A DNA stretch of 64,000 bases, from NCBI RefSeq assembly GCF_001667735.1, contig NZ_LZJN01000156.1, positions 47,846-111,845 of the forward strand, in the 5' to 3' direction. A program made the position numbers and the translations under genes. The stretch is from Mycobacterium sp. E183. GTDB taxonomy: Bacteria > Actinomycetota > Actinomycetes > Mycobacteriales > Mycobacteriaceae. The notes under the pieces are model-generated. The model saw only the letters and a list, made by a program, of their open reading frames with translations. It searched no databases and was not told where the DNA came from. Shown here piece by piece: positions 62,753-64,000 of the stretch; position 1 is the first letter of the stretch, and each line of letters opens with the position of its first letter.

Positions 62753-63511
62753 CTACTTGGGCGCGAAGCGCTGGCCCGCGTCCAGCCGAAGGCACTGGCC
62801 GTTGAGCATCGGGTTCTCGACGATCGCCGCAACCAGCTTGGCGTACTCGATCGGCCGGCCGAGGCGCTTGGGGAAGGCGGCGTCCTTGGTGAGCGCCGAC
62901 GCGAATTCGTCCGGAATCCCCTGCGTCAACCCGGTGGCGAACAGGCTCGGCGCGATCGCCAGCACCCGGATGCCCAGCGAGCCCAGGTCCCGGGCCATGG
63001 TCAGGCACATGCCGGCGACGCCGGCCTTGGCGGCGGTGTAGGCGACCTGCCCGATCTGCCCCTCGAACGCCGCGATCGACGCGGTGTTGATGATGACGCC
63101 GCGCTCCTCGTCCTCCGGCTCGTTCTTGGCCATGTGCGCGGCCGCGAGCCGGCTGATGTTGAAGGTGGCGATCAGGTTGAGGTCGATCACGGACTGGAAG
63201 GACTCGAGGTCGTGGGGACCGGACTTGGTCATCGTCCGCTTGGCGATGCCGCCACCCGCGGTGGTGATGATGACATGCAGGCCGCCCAGTTTGTCGACCG
63301 CGGTCTGCAGCGTCTCCTCGGTGCCCTTGAAGTCGGTGACGTCGACCGGATAGAACGCGCCGCCGACGGCCTCGGCCACGGTCTTGCCGTCGGAACCCTC
63401 ACGGTCCAGGATGGCGACCTCCGCCCCGCGCTCGGCCAGCAGCTCAGCGGAGGCGCGACCCATTCCCGACGCGCCGCCGATGACGACGACCTTCTTCCCG
63501 TTGATCTCCAT
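62753..63511 (-). CDS. SDR, 3-hydroxyacyl-CoA dehydrogenase type
   Basis: The 252-residue SDR has VVVIGGASGMGRASAELLAERGAEVAILD, the short loop VDVTD, NTASIAAFEGQIGQVAYTAAKAGVAGMCLTMARDL (Ser, Tyr, Lys) and the family end QCLRLDAGQRFAPK, close to the HSD17B10/HADH2 group. It follows the beta-oxidation logic of fadE22 and the thiolase, on the same strand upstream of them. ATG follows GAAAGGAAGG. Confidence 0.87.
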   Translation of the reverse strand: MEINGKKVVVIGGASGMGRASAELLAERGAEVAILDREGSDGKTVAEAVGGAFYPVDVTDFKGTEETLQTAVDKLGGLHVIITTAGGGIAKRTMTKSGPHDLESFQSVIDLNLIATFNISRLAAAHMAKNEPEDEERGVIINTASIAAFEGQIGQVAYTAAKAGVAGMCLTMARDLGSLGIRVLAIAPSLFATGLTQGIPDEFASALTKDAAFPKRLGRPIEYAKLVAAIVENPMLNGQCLRLDAGQRFAPK

Positions 63512-63551
63512 CCGGACCCTTCCTTTCGGGTTGTCAGATCCCTAGCAATCT

Positions 63552-63561
63552 GTAACGTTAC
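63552..63561. promoter_or_regulatory. short palindrome in divergent promoter
   Basis: GTAACGTTAC is a perfect 10-bp palindrome between the SDR and ligB, 40 bp before the SDR start. A possible operator for a TetR-type lipid regulator. Confidence 0.35.
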
Positions 63562-63632
63562 GTAGGCACGCTAGCGTGTGCGCCGCCGAGGGTTGACCCC
63601 GCCTTGTTCGAGACCCGTGCCAAGCTGATTTC

Positions 63633-64000
63633 GTGCTCCTCCTCGACGTGGCGACGACCTCACTTGACGTAGGCGGCACGTCGTCACGGCTGAGCAAGGT
63701 CGCCCACATCGCCGACCTGTTGCGCCGCGCCGCGGCCGACCCCGACGAAGTCGCCATCGTCGTCTCCTGGCTCTCGGGTGAGTTGCGCCAGCGCCAGATC
63801 GGGGTCGGCTGGGCAGCGCTGCGGTCACGGCCGCCCCCGGCGCCGCATCCGGCGTTGACCGTCGCCGCGGTGGACGCCAGTTTCTCCGAGATCGGGGCGG
63901 TGTCGGGCAAGGGATCGCAGGCGCGCCGCGCGCTGTACCGCCGCGACGGGGAGGCCGGCGGCCTTGGCCACCGCGTCGGCCATGATCCCGGCCAGCGCCC
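63633..64000 (+). CDS. ligB: ATP-dependent DNA ligase LigB, N-terminal part, rearranged
   Basis: From GTG 63633, about 100 codons match the LigB N-terminal domain (product [51 protein letters not shown]). After 63918-63935 the forward frame stays open but is no longer ligase-like. The minus strand of 63936-64000 instead reads [17 protein letters not shown] and AAVQRAA, a segment expected about 50 codons later in LigB. So the gene is interrupted by an inversion at the near-palindrome CAGGCGCGCCGCGCGCTG, or the assembly folded back. The catalytic Lys domain is not in view. Confidence 0.75.
   Translation, partial: MLLLDVATTSLDVGGTSSRLSKVAHIADLLRRAAADPDEVAIVVSWLSGELRQRQIGVGWAALRSRPPPAPHPALTVAAVDASFSEIGAVSGKGSQARRALYRRDGEAGGLGHRVGHDPGQR

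Overview
The window is mycobacterial chromosome: high GC, GTG and TTG starts, ATGA-coupled operons, and from about 24 kb onward the gene order of the M. tuberculosis Rv3033-Rv3062 region. The first gene corresponds to Rv3032. The roughly 23 kb between the Rv3032-like and Rv3033-like genes is a carotenoid and light-stress island absent from that place in M. tuberculosis, so the host is probably a pigmented non-tuberculous mycobacterium. I do not assign a species. Correspondences to named genes come from recognition, not from a search.

Region 1 (1-5.5 kb): end of a GT4 glucosyltransferase gene, a TIGR01777 epimerase, a secreted alpha/beta hydrolase, then a minus-strand run holding a catalase-fold-like protein, a trypsin-fold protein that has lost its catalytic His and Ser, and a MarR regulator (crtR-like) divergent from crtE. 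Region 2 (5.7-13.7 kb): a tightly coupled operon crtE-crtI-crtB-crtYc-crtYd-methyltransferase-crtU-Rieske oxygenase-DUF2784, predicted to make GGPP, phytoene, lycopene, beta-carotene and then an aromatic carotenoid such as isorenieratene. Region 3 (14-24 kb): small stress-type proteins, an SDR, a second MarR paralogue, a glycosyltransferase plus type 2 IPP isomerase (fni), and a divergent mmpL-tspO-photolyase operon. A 29-bp dyad (TTCAGT-n3-TTAATGKTTAA-n3-AYTGAA) occurs twice before crtE, once between fni and mmpL, and in degenerate form before the hydrolase and before the 14.5-kb operon. This suggests one MarR regulon joining precursor supply, pigment, export and DNA photorepair.

Region 4 (24-40.6 kb): conserved core, Rv3033 to nrdF2 order: lipoproteins, methyltransferases, echA17, Nudix, ABC ATPase, serB2, ctaD, fecB, adhC, an Mrr-like membrane nuclease and nrdF2. 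Region 5 (40.8-43.9 kb): an accessory block with two TetR genes, SRPBCC, SDR and USP genes, and clear palindromic operators. Region 6 (43.9-55.3 kb): core again: BVMO and TetR, nrdHIE, FMN reductase, TetR, dinB2-type polymerase, SDR, TetR and cyp136. Paired NrdR-type boxes precede both nrdHIE and nrdF2. Region 7 (55.3-64 kb): an orphan LeuA regulatory domain with a possible Leu-codon attenuator, a small lipoprotein, a MEDS/HATPase protein, a tandem-domain GntR regulator, and lipid-oxidation genes (thiolase, OB-fold partner, fadE22, SDR).

The window closes inside ligB. After about 100 normal codons the sequence switches to the reverse complement of a later part of ligB: an inversion breakpoint, or an assembly fold-back.
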